Below are positions 42,687-51,003 of a stretch of 64,000 nucleotides of DNA, piece after piece. The first letter of the stretch is position 1; each line of letters begins with the position of its first letter. The DNA lies in NCBI GenBank assembly GCA_002305165.1, contig DBQI01000065.1, positions 1 through 64,000 on the forward strand, given 5' to 3'. The position numbers and the translations under genes were made by a program. The DNA is from Armatimonadetes bacterium UBA1398. Its GTDB lineage: Bacteria; Armatimonadota; Zipacnadia; UBA1398. The notes under the pieces were generated by a model, which did no database searches, was not told the origin of the DNA, and saw only the letters and a list, made by a program, of their open reading frames with translations.

Positions 42687-44045
42687 ATGATGCGCAACCG
42701 ATGGGCAGCGACGGCTGTGGCGTTGCTGCTGCTGAGCACTGCGGCTCTGGCCGCGGCGACGCCGGATCTGGAGGGCTGGGTCGAGACCGATCGCGCCAGC
42801 TATCGAGTGGGCGAGCCGGTCCGCGTCGCTTTCTGCATCCGAAACAACGGCCCCGAGGATGTCGACCTTGTGGTCGCCGGTCCCGAGGCACAGCTCCGCG
42901 TAGGAGCTCTGGGCGTTCTGGAGACCCCGAGCCGCTCTGCGGACCGGCCGGAGGAGATCCTTATTCGCCGTGGCGAGACGACCGTCTACCGGTTCGACAT
43001 CGACCCTTCGGACCTGGACATTCCCGCTGGTACTCATCAGATCGTCGGCGCCCTGCAGCCTCTGGTGGGCGCGCCTATCCAGGCTGTCGGCCAGTTCGTA
43101 GTCTGCCAGCTGCCTGACTACCTCAAGGTCGCCGACGTGCTCGCGGCTCCCCATGTGTGGGCCGACGGCGATGTCGTCGAGCTCCGCGGCGAGTACCGCG
43201 GCAACCGCGCCCGCCCCTTCCGCCCCCTCGACGGTGTCGAGGCGCCCTGGGCCACGGACTGGATCCTGGGCGACGAGACGGGCGAGATCTACATCCACAA
43301 CGCCCCCTCCAAGGAGCACTACAACGACTGGACCTGGCACATCGACGACCCGTATGTTGCCCCGAAGACCGACGTGGGGACCATTTCCTCGCCCGTGCTC
43401 CTCTACAACCCGCCCGAGGTGGGCGATAAGGCCGAGTTCCTCCACCCCGAATGGACCTACGGCAAGCGCGTCATCGTTCGCGGCCACGTCATCACCCATG
43501 ACAGCGGCCTCGTCACCGTCGCTCCGGTGGAGATCTTCAAGTGGCAGACAGACCGAGGCGCCTTCTGCGTGCTCGAGACCGAAGGACCGCCGCAGACCGA
43601 GGCGGGCCCCAGCCAGATGCTCCTGCGGATGATCGTCAAGAACGACACCGCGTTCCCACTCATCCTCGCCCACGCGAGCGGCTTCAGATACGACTTCGTT
43701 GTCGAGCGCGACGGCGAGGAGGTGTGGCGCTGGTCCCGGCATCAGGGCATGTCCGAGGGGCTCTCCTGGATGACCGTGAGCGACGACTCGTGGAAGCCTG
43801 GCCCGAACTCACCACTCGTCGACCGCTCGGTGACCACTGTGACGCCCCATGAGGGGAACCGCGCCTCGGGCCGGAGCACCGTGCCACCCGACAACGCCCT
43901 GGTCTACACCGCGTACTGGCCCCTGGTGGACAATGATGGCCGGCCCGTTGAGCCGGGCGTCTACCAGATCTCCGGCTTCATCAGCCACCGCGTGTTCACC
44001 TATCCCGTTCCTGTCGTCGTTGGGCATGCGGCTGCCCTGCCCTAG
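42687..44045 (+). CDS. Secreted protein with OB-like and BsuPI domains
   Basis: Exported protein of 452 residues. Signal peptide (ATAVALLLLSTAALAAA) precedes a first sandwich domain (DRASYRVGEPVRVAFCIRNN). The middle 150-290 looks like a cytochrome-like or OB nucleic-acid fold (VVELRGEYRGNRARPF, GDETGEIYIHN, VIVRGHVI). The C-terminal domain from about 310 matches the BsuPI proteinase-inhibitor fold: LRMIVKNDTAFPLILAHASG, YDFVVERDGEEVWRWSRHQG. These domains occur in many secreted bacterial proteins, seldom as real inhibitors. GGGAGG precedes the ATG at nine bases. Confidence 0.7.
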   Translation: MMRNRWAATAVALLLLSTAALAAATPDLEGWVETDRASYRVGEPVRVAFCIRNNGPEDVDLVVAGPEAQLRVGALGVLETPSRSADRPEEILIRRGETTVYRFDIDPSDLDIPAGTHQIVGALQPLVGAPIQAVGQFVVCQLPDYLKVADVLAAPHVWADGDVVELRGEYRGNRARPFRPLDGVEAPWATDWILGDETGEIYIHNAPSKEHYNDWTWHIDDPYVAPKTDVGTISSPVLLYNPPEVGDKAEFLHPEWTYGKRVIVRGHVITHDSGLVTVAPVEIFKWQTDRGAFCVLETEGPPQTEAGPSQMLLRMIVKNDTAFPLILAHASGFRYDFVVERDGEEVWRWSRHQGMSEGLSWMTVSDDSWKPGPNSPLVDRSVTTVTPHEGNRASGRSTVPPDNALVYTAYWPLVDNDGRPVEPGVYQISGFISHRVFTYPVPVVVGHAAALP

Positions 44046-44174
44046 CTGGTCGCGGCTCGAGGGGAGGATTCCCCACGGACCGATACAAGATGCCGATAGC
44101 GGGTGGACCCGTCCTCTGGCGCGGGTGCCGTCCTGGTTCGCTTCGTCTGGCGAAGACTTGGGGCGTCTGATCCA

Positions 44175-46046
44175 ATGAGTGAAGAGCGCGAAGTGCTCAA
44201 ACGGGTAGCGGATGGGCGCAGCGACCCGGGCATCCTGGCCCGAGAGGCTGGCCGTGCGGACGAGGACTCCCTGTGCATCCGGGAGTTCGACGGAGACCGA
44301 GGCGCCCTCTATGCGGTCGCCGACGGGCTGAGCGGCAGGAACGCCGGCAGCGTCGCTAGCGCCCAGGCGGTTGGCCTGCTCGAGGAGGCTTTGGAGGCGT
44401 ACGCCCGCCACGGCGAGGCGCTCCTCCAGCAGCTCGGTCCGGCCCTCCCCGACCTCAGGGCCTACATCGACTACGTCGCCGTGCGGATCGACGCCCAGTT
44501 GCGCGCCAACGCCGAGGCGAATCCCAGCCTGGCGGGGATGGCGACGAGCCTTACGGCGGCCTACGTGGATGGCCGGGACCTCCTCATCGCCCATGTCGGC
44601 GACTCCCGCGCCTACCGCGCCCGCGCCACGGAGTCTGGGCTGCAGCAGCTCACCATCGACGATGCCCCCGTGGATGACGAGGAGTTCGATCCCCCTCCCT
44701 CCAAGGCCCTGGGCGACGCCGACGAGCAGCCACTGCGCATCGATCAGTACCGCGCGGAGGATGGAGACATCCTCCTGCTTTGCACTGACGGGCTGTGGCG
44801 CGAGGTCGACTGTGCGCTCATGGAACGCATCCTGAAGGGGTCCCCGCGCCCCTCGATGGCCGTCGAGAGGCTCATCCGCGCGGGGAACCAGGCTGGCGGA
44901 CGTGGCAACATGGCCGCCGTCGTCGTTCACATCGGCGAGGTTGACCTGACCGACGACGAGGCCCTGGATTCGGCCTTCCCCGTCGGCGGCGCCGCCCCCA
45001 AGCAGGCTCCCGTGGAGCCCCCCGCAGAGACGCAACCAGAGCCCGAGCCCGAACCGCCGGTGGAGGAGCCTGCCGCCGAGGCCCCCGAGAACACGCCCCC
45101 CCCGGAGGAGCCGGCCATTGAGGAGCCGGCCCCCGAGGCTACCGAGGAGGCCCCGAGGGAGGAGCCGGGACCGGTCATACCGGGTCCGCCAGCAGGTGGC
45201 TATGCGGCCGTCCCCGAGGTCGTGGGCCGGGCAACCTACCCGCGCCCCGCGGAGATACCCGACGACGCCCTGCGTCCCCGGCGCGAGACGGCGGCGGGCG
45301 AGGCTAGGTCCAGCGACTCGGCCCTGTTCCTCCTGGGGCTTGTGTCGGGCATCGCCTTCATGCTCGTCATCGGCGGCATTTTCTGGGGCCTTAAGGCGTG
45401 GGCCGGGAAGCCCACCGAAGCGCCGCGAGCCACTGCCACGAGCACCGATCACGTCGACTATGAGGAGATTGTGACCCATCCCGTCAGCTTCTGGGCCAAG
45501 CCTCTGGGGCCGGGGGGGCGGCCGTGCATGATCCTCACCAAGAGTCTCCACGAGGAGACGGGCGAGGAGTCGTGGGAGGAACTGCCTCGCCTTCAGGGCA
45601 ATGAGAGCGGCCCATCGGGCTCTGTCAGCCTCTTCCGCCAGGGCGACGCGCTTCACATGTTCCTGGATGTGCAGTTCATCGCGTCCGAGGCCGGCCTGCC
45701 ACGCGACTGCCTGCTCTCCCTCAAGGTCATGCCCGACGAGGGCAACCGGACCCAGACCGTCATCACCGCGGGCCCTGACGCCGGCGAGCAGCGGGACGGG
45801 CACATCGAGGTCATCAGCATCCGCCCCGGGAGCGTGAGCCTGGTACCACAGGATCCCGACGAGCGGCTGATCGCGGGCGGCAAGGCCGAGGCGACGATGG
45901 GCGGCCAAGTCAACGCGTCGGGCTATTACGTGCAGCACTTCGACAAGGTGCCCTTGGGCACGTACCTCGCCAAGAAGGGCAGCAGCGAGCGGATCGTCGA
46001 GATCACGGCCGCCAAGCGACGGGTGACAGTCACCTTCACCGAGTGA
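44175..46046 (+). CDS. Membrane-anchored PP2C phosphatase
   Basis: Serine/threonine phosphatase of about 623 residues. The N-terminal PP2C domain has AREAGRADEDSLCI, VADGLSGRNAGS (metal Asp), AHVGDSRAYR and LLLCTDGLWREV; the last DN metal motif reads GRGNM, so one ligand is missing and activity may be reduced. A Pro/Glu-rich linker (about 260-330) leads to one membrane helix (about 382-405) and an extracytoplasmic domain of about 210 residues, beta-rich. Similar architecture to the degenerate PP2C protein at 22833-24068. The start ATG at 44175 has a weak ribosome site; an upstream GTG at 44103 is possible. Its 3' end overlaps the convergent gene by 11 bases. Confidence 0.85.
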   Translation: MSEEREVLKRVADGRSDPGILAREAGRADEDSLCIREFDGDRGALYAVADGLSGRNAGSVASAQAVGLLEEALEAYARHGEALLQQLGPALPDLRAYIDYVAVRIDAQLRANAEANPSLAGMATSLTAAYVDGRDLLIAHVGDSRAYRARATESGLQQLTIDDAPVDDEEFDPPPSKALGDADEQPLRIDQYRAEDGDILLLCTDGLWREVDCALMERILKGSPRPSMAVERLIRAGNQAGGRGNMAAVVVHIGEVDLTDDEALDSAFPVGGAAPKQAPVEPPAETQPEPEPEPPVEEPAAEAPENTPPPEEPAIEEPAPEATEEAPREEPGPVIPGPPAGGYAAVPEVVGRATYPRPAEIPDDALRPRRETAAGEARSSDSALFLLGLVSGIAFMLVIGGIFWGLKAWAGKPTEAPRATATSTDHVDYEEIVTHPVSFWAKPLGPGGRPCMILTKSLHEETGEESWEELPRLQGNESGPSGSVSLFRQGDALHMFLDVQFIASEAGLPRDCLLSLKVMPDEGNRTQTVITAGPDAGEQRDGHIEVISIRPGSVSLVPQDPDERLIAGGKAEATMGGQVNASGYYVQHFDKVPLGTYLAKKGSSERIVEITAAKRRVTVTFTE

Positions 46047-47349
46047 CGAGCCAGCCGTCGCCGGATTCCGGCGCCGCCAGTCGCCCCAAGCGCTCCAGGG
46101 GCGGCATGGCGGCGAGGGCCGACAGGGCCCCATCGATGCCAACCCGAGGCGCCAGCGCGTCGGTGGCCTGCCGGCTCATCCAGACACGGTGGAACAGCGT
46201 GTAGCAGCCCTCGGCGTGGAACTCGCCGAGCGGCCAGACGCCACGGGCCGCGATGACCCTGCCGCCGCCCACGTCCAGGGCGTAGAAGATGAGCTCATCG
46301 TCGCTGAAACCGGCGCTGAAAGCGCTTCCATAGGGGTTGGAGGCGGCGAGAACCACCTCCGCCCCGGAGTCCTCGATCCGGCTCCGCACCTCGTCCTCCA
46401 GGGCCCCGGCGCCCGGGGCAGCCCGCTCAGGCGGTGGGCCGACGAAGACGCGGATCGCCTCACTGAGCGCCCCATCCGCGCCGCTACCGCCAGGCCCGCG
46501 CAGGATCAGATACCCATCCTGGCGCTGACCGGCGGCGTCCCGCACCACCTCAGCCGTCCAGTCGGCGGGCATCCACAGCGTCACCTGCGCCCCCGGCACC
46601 CCAGCCGGTCGCCAAGCGGCCGAGGACCCGGTAGGCTCTCGGCCCCCCAGGGCGACCTGGAGCGGCAGTTCGAGGTCGAGGAGGCCGGCGGCCTGGCGTG
46701 CCGCAGCGGCCCACGGCGGGTCCGCCGGGCCATTCGGCGAGTCGAACTGGCCTGCCACGGTGGCAGCGAGTCGGGCGCTACGGGCGAGCAGACGCTCGCC
46801 GTCCGGCATCTCGAGGATGCGCCGCCCAGCCACCATAAGGCGCTCGGGGCTCACGGGCTCCTCCAGAGCGATGGACACCCCGAAACCGGCCGCCTGGAGC
46901 CGCGCCGCCGCCCAGAGCAGATCGAGCACTCGGCGGCCGGTGATGGGCTCATCGCCGGGGAGGTCCAGAGGTTCCAGGCAGGCGCGGAAGCTCCGCAGCC
47001 ACGCCCCCAGCGGTCCTGGGTCGCGTTCGCCGGAGGTCTCCAGGGCCTGCCGCACGGTGTCCTGGGCGCCGGCCGAGTCGGCGGAGCCGCTGCCGGCGAG
47101 GCGCTGCACCGAGTCCACAAGCGCCGCAAGGTCATTCCGGGACTCCGGCCGCCGGTTCCACTCGTCGTCGACGGCGAGCCGCAGGCTCTGCATCTCACGC
47201 GGCCCAAGGCGCTCGCCGTAGGCGAACTGCACCAGGGAGGCCACCGCCGGCGCGATGCCCTCGGGCGGCCCCTGCGCCTCGACGGTCTGGATAAGGGCCA
47301 TCAGCAGGGCCCCGAGGGTGGCCGAGCGGCGGATGGCACGCGCCGTCAC
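46036..47349 (-). CDS. Exported protein of unknown function
   Basis: Protein of 437 residues that I do not recognise. Signal peptide (LGALLMALIQTVEAQG) followed by helical, Ala/Leu/Arg-rich sequence to about 250, then a beta-rich C-terminal domain with GAQVTLWMPADWTAEVVRD and RVIAARGVWPLGEFHAEG. The latter part resembles the DcrB/PsbP-like pattern also seen at 20733-21323 (amphipathic ends, a strand pair, GSAFSAGFSDDELIFYALD). GTG start overlaps the upstream stop (GTGA), so it is coupled to the CoA-binding gene. Confidence 0.65.
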   Translation of the reverse strand: MTARAIRRSATLGALLMALIQTVEAQGPPEGIAPAVASLVQFAYGERLGPREMQSLRLAVDDEWNRRPESRNDLAALVDSVQRLAGSGSADSAGAQDTVRQALETSGERDPGPLGAWLRSFRACLEPLDLPGDEPITGRRVLDLLWAAARLQAAGFGVSIALEEPVSPERLMVAGRRILEMPDGERLLARSARLAATVAGQFDSPNGPADPPWAAAARQAAGLLDLELPLQVALGGREPTGSSAAWRPAGVPGAQVTLWMPADWTAEVVRDAAGQRQDGYLILRGPGGSGADGALSEAIRVFVGPPPERAAPGAGALEDEVRSRIEDSGAEVVLAASNPYGSAFSAGFSDDELIFYALDVGGGRVIAARGVWPLGEFHAEGCYTLFHRVWMSRQATDALAPRVGIDGALSALAAMPPLERLGRLAAPESGDGWLVTR

Positions 47350-47792
47350 GGCCTGGGCAACCTTCCGAAGGCCCGCAGGATGGTCGCATGGAGCCGGTGG
47401 ACCCCCAGGGCGCCAGGCATCGTGAGCAGGGGGCAGCGTTCCTCGATGACCTCCAGGCCGCGCTCCCGGGCCAGCCGCGCCGCCGCGCCGCTGTCGCCCC
47501 GCGTGTCGATCCAGACGCGCTTCACGCCATGATCGGCGAGGTCGGCGATCGCCGCCTCCGCCGACGCCGGCTCGATGACGAGCAGCGCGGCTTCGGGCGT
47601 GGAGTCCAGGGCGTCGAGGGACACAGCCACCGGCTCTCCCTTGAGCGTGCCGCCGCGCGTGTCGACGACGTGGACGGTCTTGCCCTGACTGCGCAGGGTC
47701 CGCACAAACTCGGGGATCAACCAGCGTCCCTTGGCCAGCGCGCCGTACACGACGAACTCGCGAACATCCCAGAAGCTGTACTCCAGGGGCAT
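47346..47792 (-). CDS. CoA-binding domain protein (YccU-like)
   Basis: Small cytoplasmic protein of 148 residues with the CoA-binding_2 Rossmann fold. Landmarks: REFVVYGALAKGRWLIPEFV, then VHVVDTRGGTLKGEPVAVSL, and the end HGVKRVWIDTRGDSGAAARL with a Cys near EERCPLLTMPG. The Cys in that position is conserved in the family. Molecular role is unknown; ligand presumed CoA. It lies 21 bases downstream of the ThuA-like gene and overlaps the next gene by four bases. Confidence 0.78.
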   Translation of the reverse strand: MPLEYSFWDVREFVVYGALAKGRWLIPEFVRTLRSQGKTVHVVDTRGGTLKGEPVAVSLDALDSTPEAALLVIEPASAEAAIADLADHGVKRVWIDTRGDSGAAARLARERGLEVIEERCPLLTMPGALGVHRLHATILRAFGRLPRP

Positions 47793-47813
47793 CGGCGGCC
47801 TCCCCGGTCGACG

Positions 47814-48437
47814 TTAGCTGGCCGGAGTGCCCGCCCAGAGCGCGCCACGCTGGAGCATGGACGCGAAGACCTCGTGCCGGCAGGCCTTGGCGTCGTGGCC
47901 CAGGGCGAGGTAGAAGACGCGGCCCTGGCCCCAGCTCTTCGTCCAGGCGACGGGCATGGCCCCGCCCTTCCAGAGGGCGGAGGCGACGACGTGGACGCGC
48001 GGGTCGTAGTCGGTGATGTACTGCTCATCCTCGACCACGAACTCCTCGAGGCCCTTGGTGATGGGGTGCTCGGGGTCGGTCACGCTGACCTGGTACTGGC
48101 GGTAGGCCGGGTGGGTGATGAAGTAGCCGCCGACCATGGCTTGGTACTCCGGGCAGCCACGGAAGGAGTCGGCGGCCGAGTGGATGCCCACATAGCCCTT
48201 GCCCCGGGCGAGCCACTCCAGGAGGCCGTTCTTCTGGGCCGTGGAGATCTCGCCGACGGTGTAGTAGAAGACGATCAGCTCGTAGGGGTCCAAGCCCGAT
48301 TCGAGGACAGTGAGGTCTTCGTTGACCCGGGTGATGTCGAAGGCGCTGTCGGCACGGAGGATCTTCTCGATCTCGGCGCCACAGCCTTTCCAGTCGTGTA
48401 TCTCTCCGCCGGTGAATAGAAGGGTCTTGATGGCCAC
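47814..48437 (-). CDS. ThuA-like protein
   Basis: Protein of 207 residues with the ThuA/glutamine-amidotransferase-like fold, first seen in trehalose utilisation. Segments: LLFTGGEIHDWKGCGAEIEK, ELIVFYYTVGEISTAQKNGL, GKGYVGIHSAADSF, THPAYRQYQVSVTD and WTKSWGQGRVFYLALGHD with the conserved GH at its end. No catalytic Cys is seen; the function of the family is not firmly known, but it is common in sugar-degrading bacteria. GTG start chosen for GGAGG nine bases upstream; the longer frame has no homology. Confidence 0.85.
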   Translation of the reverse strand: MAIKTLLFTGGEIHDWKGCGAEIEKILRADSAFDITRVNEDLTVLESGLDPYELIVFYYTVGEISTAQKNGLLEWLARGKGYVGIHSAADSFRGCPEYQAMVGGYFITHPAYRQYQVSVTDPEHPITKGLEEFVVEDEQYITDYDPRVHVVASALWKGGAMPVAWTKSWGQGRVFYLALGHDAKACRHEVFASMLQRGALWAGTPAS

Positions 48438-48573
48438 GGTGGGCGCCTCCAGGGGGTGAGTTGGGAGTGACGCCGACGGCCGCGCACCCCGTCGACACAG
48501 GAGCCTTCGTCGGGGAGCGCCCCGCCACCTGCCGCGGATTGGCCGCCCACGGCCTCTCCTCGTACACAGAGAA

Positions 48574-48595
48574 GGCGCGCTCATGGGAGCGCGCC
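48574..48595 (-). terminator. Hairpin after the mini-pilin gene
   Basis: A 9-bp GC-rich stem (GGCGCGCTC with GAGCGCGCC) and a 4-base loop. On the minus strand it is followed by TTCTCTGTG, a modest U-rich stretch, and lies 29 bases past the miniature pilin stop. Confidence 0.5.
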
Positions 48596-48624
48596 CCACG
48601 GCCCTGGGCGGTTGCCCTGCGAGG

Positions 48625-48786
48625 TTACGGAGCGGCGACAACACCGGTCGTGTTGTCGTATATCCAGTCCTCGTTCGTCACCCGCACTCCGCACCCGAAC
48701 CCAGCGGGGGGGGGGGCGAGCATGGCAATGACGACGATCATGATCTCGATGAGCGTGACCCCCTGGTGCCTCGGCGCTGCTCTCAC
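48625..48786 (-). CDS. Miniature pilin-like ORF with 11-C tract
   Basis: A 53-residue frame with GTG start and GGGAGGG about seven bases upstream. It encodes a prepilin signal MRAAPRHQG then VTLIE (Glu14 at +5) and the start of the hydrophobic helix (IMIVVIAMLA), but the helix stops at three prolines encoded by eleven consecutive C (minus strand; 48716-48726 region). The tail NEDWIYDNTTGVVAAP looks like the normal C terminus of a GspG/pilin protein. So the globular middle is missing: an internal deletion, a pseudogene, or a real mini-pilin. Adding or losing a C changes the frame. It follows the full pilin gene by 38 bases. Confidence 0.5.
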   Translation of the reverse strand: MRAAPRHQGVTLIEIMIVVIAMLAPPPAGFGCGVRVTNEDWIYDNTTGVVAAP

Positions 48787-48824
48787 TGCTGTCCCTCCCT
48801 CACCAGAGGGCAGCGTATCCCGGG

Positions 48825-49244
48825 CTACGGCGCTGTGTGCTTCGACCAGAGAGCATCAGTGCGGTCAGCGTCTACAACGTGGTTCTCGCAGTAGGCTTCT
48901 CCCGCATGATCGCTCGTATCATCGTCCTCGATCACGTAGGTGGCTTGGCACCAGGGACACAGCGGCGTCTTGGTGCGGCCGAGGGAGGGCTTCTTGTGGT
49001 TGTCAGCAGTGTCAGTATCGGCAGCTATCACATCGTCGACGGACGTCGGCCACTTCCCCGTGTCGTTGTGGTACTTGACCGCGGCATACGTGATCGCGGA
49101 CGTATCAGTGACGTAGCGCGTGTGCTTCGCCCGGTCGCTCGCGTTACGGACGGCGAGGCCGACGATCAGGGCCAGAATCGCGACGATCAGGACTATGATC
49201 ATCATCTCAATGAGCGTGAAGCCTCTGCGATTGCTCTTCCTCAC
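48825..49244 (-). CDS. Type IV pilin/pseudopilin-like protein
   Basis: Prepilin-like protein of 139 residues, starting at GTG with AGGAGGT eight bases upstream. The class III signal RRGFTLIE (cleavage after Gly8, Glu13 at +5) and a long hydrophobic helix (MMIIVLIVAILALIVGLAV) are clear. The globular part starts YHNDTGKWPTSVDDVI as in GspG-type pseudopilins. Unusual: a Cys4-like set CPWC (Cys96, Cys99) and CENH (Cys119, His122), which could form a small zinc site. No other secretion or pilus assembly gene is adjacent, so the machinery must be elsewhere. Confidence 0.85.
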   Translation of the reverse strand: MRKSNRRGFTLIEMMIIVLIVAILALIVGLAVRNASDRAKHTRYVTDTSAITYAAVKYHNDTGKWPTSVDDVIAADTDTADNHKKPSLGRTKTPLCPWCQATYVIEDDDTSDHAGEAYCENHVVDADRTDALWSKHTAP

Positions 49245-49414
49245 TTCCGGTACCTCCTCTTTCCCTCCCTACTCCCCATACGGCGTGTCAACTCTGTTCC
49301 CTACTCTCTATCGGTCCCCGGCTTCGAGGGTCCTATGCCACACCCCGGCATCGATCTCTCACGGCAAACGTATGAGTACGGTTCCTACGCGATTTCTGTT
49401 TCGGGCGCTCGGCG

Positions 49415-50305
49415 CTAGGGCATACGGTCGCGCGCCTTGTCGATCTCGCCTTCCTGGTAGTCGCCGGCCTGCCGGTCCGTCTCCGGCCAGGCCGTCACGA
49501 AGAAGGCAATGCCGGGATAGAGGGCGTCGTAGTCACCCTTGAGGATCTTCGCGCGGGCTCCCAGAGTCGATGCCTCGGTGACCTCCAAGTCCGCGACCCA
49601 CTCGCTGTTGTCCCACACCGCGAGGCGCGTGCCCACGCGCAGGCCCTCATCCGACCCCACGTTGAGCCGGATGCGGTCCTTGTCGAAGGGGATGGAGATA
49701 GTGCCGCGCACCGTGAGGGCCGTCGTGAGGCGCTGTACGGCGGCGTAGGCCGCTTCGTGGATCGCCTTCTCCACCAAGCCCCGCTCCCCGAGGGCCTCGC
49801 CGTTCTGGTCCGCCCGACCGCGGACCTGGAAGGTCGTCACATCCATGCGCGCTCGGCGGTCCAGCATCCGCATCCTGAGCGCGCAGACGCCCTGGTCCGT
49901 GTGGTCGATGTAGAGCAGCCCGGCGATGCGCACGGACACGGCGAGGTCCGCGCCCACGGCCTCAGCGATGGCGTGCAGCTGCTCCGCCTCGAAGGGCGGC
50001 ATCAGGCCGAGGGCATCCACCGCCTCCACGACAGCCTCGGGGCTGACGATCTGAATGGACCCCACATCGGCCATGGCGTCGAGCAGCCCCACGGCCGCGG
50101 CGGTCGCCATCCCGCCCTGGGAGTAGTGGGAGCCATCCGTCACGTCCACCAGGGCGACCCGGGTGGTGGGGATCGGGGCCGCCACGCGCTCGATCTCGTC
50201 CGCCAAGGCGGGGTAGCTCAGGACCGCGGCCAGCAGAGCGAGGCCCAACAGCGGCAGCCAGGCGTGGCGCCTGGGCATGGAAGTCGTCGGTTCAAGCGCT
50301 TTCAT
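49415..50305 (-). CDS. Exported CsgG/FlgT-like protein
   Basis: Secreted protein of 296 residues. Signal peptide (LPLLGLALLAAVLSYPALA). The middle (TRVALVDVTDGSHYSQGG, AMADVGSIQIVSPEAVVEAV, DLAVSVRIAGLLYIDHTD) resembles the alpha/beta fold shared by CsgG, TolB-N-like and FlgT middle domains. The last 90 residues (IRLNVGSDEGLRVGTRLAV then LEVTEASTLGARAKIL) match the FlgT C-terminal barrel pattern. No lipobox. GGAGGAG lies six bases before the ATG. Role not known; perhaps envelope assembly or signalling. Head of the leftward gene block 46-50 kb, with a 170-base gap to the pilin. Confidence 0.6.
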   Translation of the reverse strand: MKALEPTTSMPRRHAWLPLLGLALLAAVLSYPALADEIERVAAPIPTTRVALVDVTDGSHYSQGGMATAAAVGLLDAMADVGSIQIVSPEAVVEAVDALGLMPPFEAEQLHAIAEAVGADLAVSVRIAGLLYIDHTDQGVCALRMRMLDRRARMDVTTFQVRGRADQNGEALGERGLVEKAIHEAAYAAVQRLTTALTVRGTISIPFDKDRIRLNVGSDEGLRVGTRLAVWDNSEWVADLEVTEASTLGARAKILKGDYDALYPGIAFFVTAWPETDRQAGDYQEGEIDKARDRMP

Positions 50306-50520
50306 CGCTAGATCTCCTCCATCACACTTGCGTCATGTGTCGACGCCCGAGGGCGCGAGAGAGAGTCGTACAGACGGATGGAGTGGCTCTCTGACCGAGC
50401 CACCGATTCACCAACGCTCCCCATATAGCTAGAGTTTACTCTGCGAGGGCCCGAAATGGGTTTGTTTCGAAGGATTTGCCATCTGAAGGCCTCGCCCGCC
50501 GCCGGGAGAACACCCAGCAC

Positions 50521-51003
50521 GTGGACAGAGAGCCCCCCTCGGATCTTACCCTCCGCTGCGCGAGCCCGGAGGACACGCGTCGCTTGGCCGCTCGCCTCGC
50601 ACCCGCCCTGGCGGGGGGCGAGTGGCTGCTCCTGCGGGGCCCCCTCGGGGCGGGCAAGACGACCTTCGTGCGCGGCCTCGCCGCCGCCCTAGGTTGGGAG
50701 GGCACGGTGCGCAGCCCCACTTTCAACCTCGTGGCCGCCTACCCCACCCGCCCGCGCCTCATCCATGTGGACCTCTACCGCCTGGAGCAGCCCGCGGCCG
50801 TAGAGGACCTGGGCATCGACGACCTTGCCGGAGAGGAACCCGCCGTCGTGGCCGTGGAGTGGCCGGATCTGCTCACCGACCGCCCCTCGCGAGAGCCGGT
50901 ATTGCGGATTGACATCGAGCCTTCTGGCGATCTGCGGCTCATCACCCTTCACCCACTCACCCCGCCCGCCGCCCGGCTCCTCGAGGCGGTGAGAGAGGGG
51001 TGA
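50521..51003 (+). CDS. tsaE: tRNA t6A synthesis ATPase TsaE
   Basis: P-loop ATPase required for threonylcarbamoyl-adenosine (t6A) at position 37 of ANN-decoding tRNAs; about 160 residues. Walker A GPLGAGKTTFVRG and the following VRSPTFNLV and HVDLYRL are diagnostic, as is VEWPDLL. GTG 50521 is a good start by homology; a TTG at 50476 extends the frame. It overlaps the tsaB-rimI gene by GTGA. Confidence 0.93.
   Translation: MDREPPSDLTLRCASPEDTRRLAARLAPALAGGEWLLLRGPLGAGKTTFVRGLAAALGWEGTVRSPTFNLVAAYPTRPRLIHVDLYRLEQPAAVEDLGIDDLAGEEPAVVAVEWPDLLTDRPSREPVLRIDIEPSGDLRLITLHPLTPPAARLLEAVREG

Noticed and set aside
43809..46142. 777-codon frame on the minus strand across the PP2C phosphatase gene
   Set aside because: It is antisense to a gene with clear PP2C motifs, reads as low-complexity Gly/Arg/His sequence, and arises from G+C codon bias.
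50431..50442. AGAGTTTACTCT palindrome upstream of tsaE as an operator
   Set aside because: Only five base pairs per arm and no second copy seen; too weak to call.
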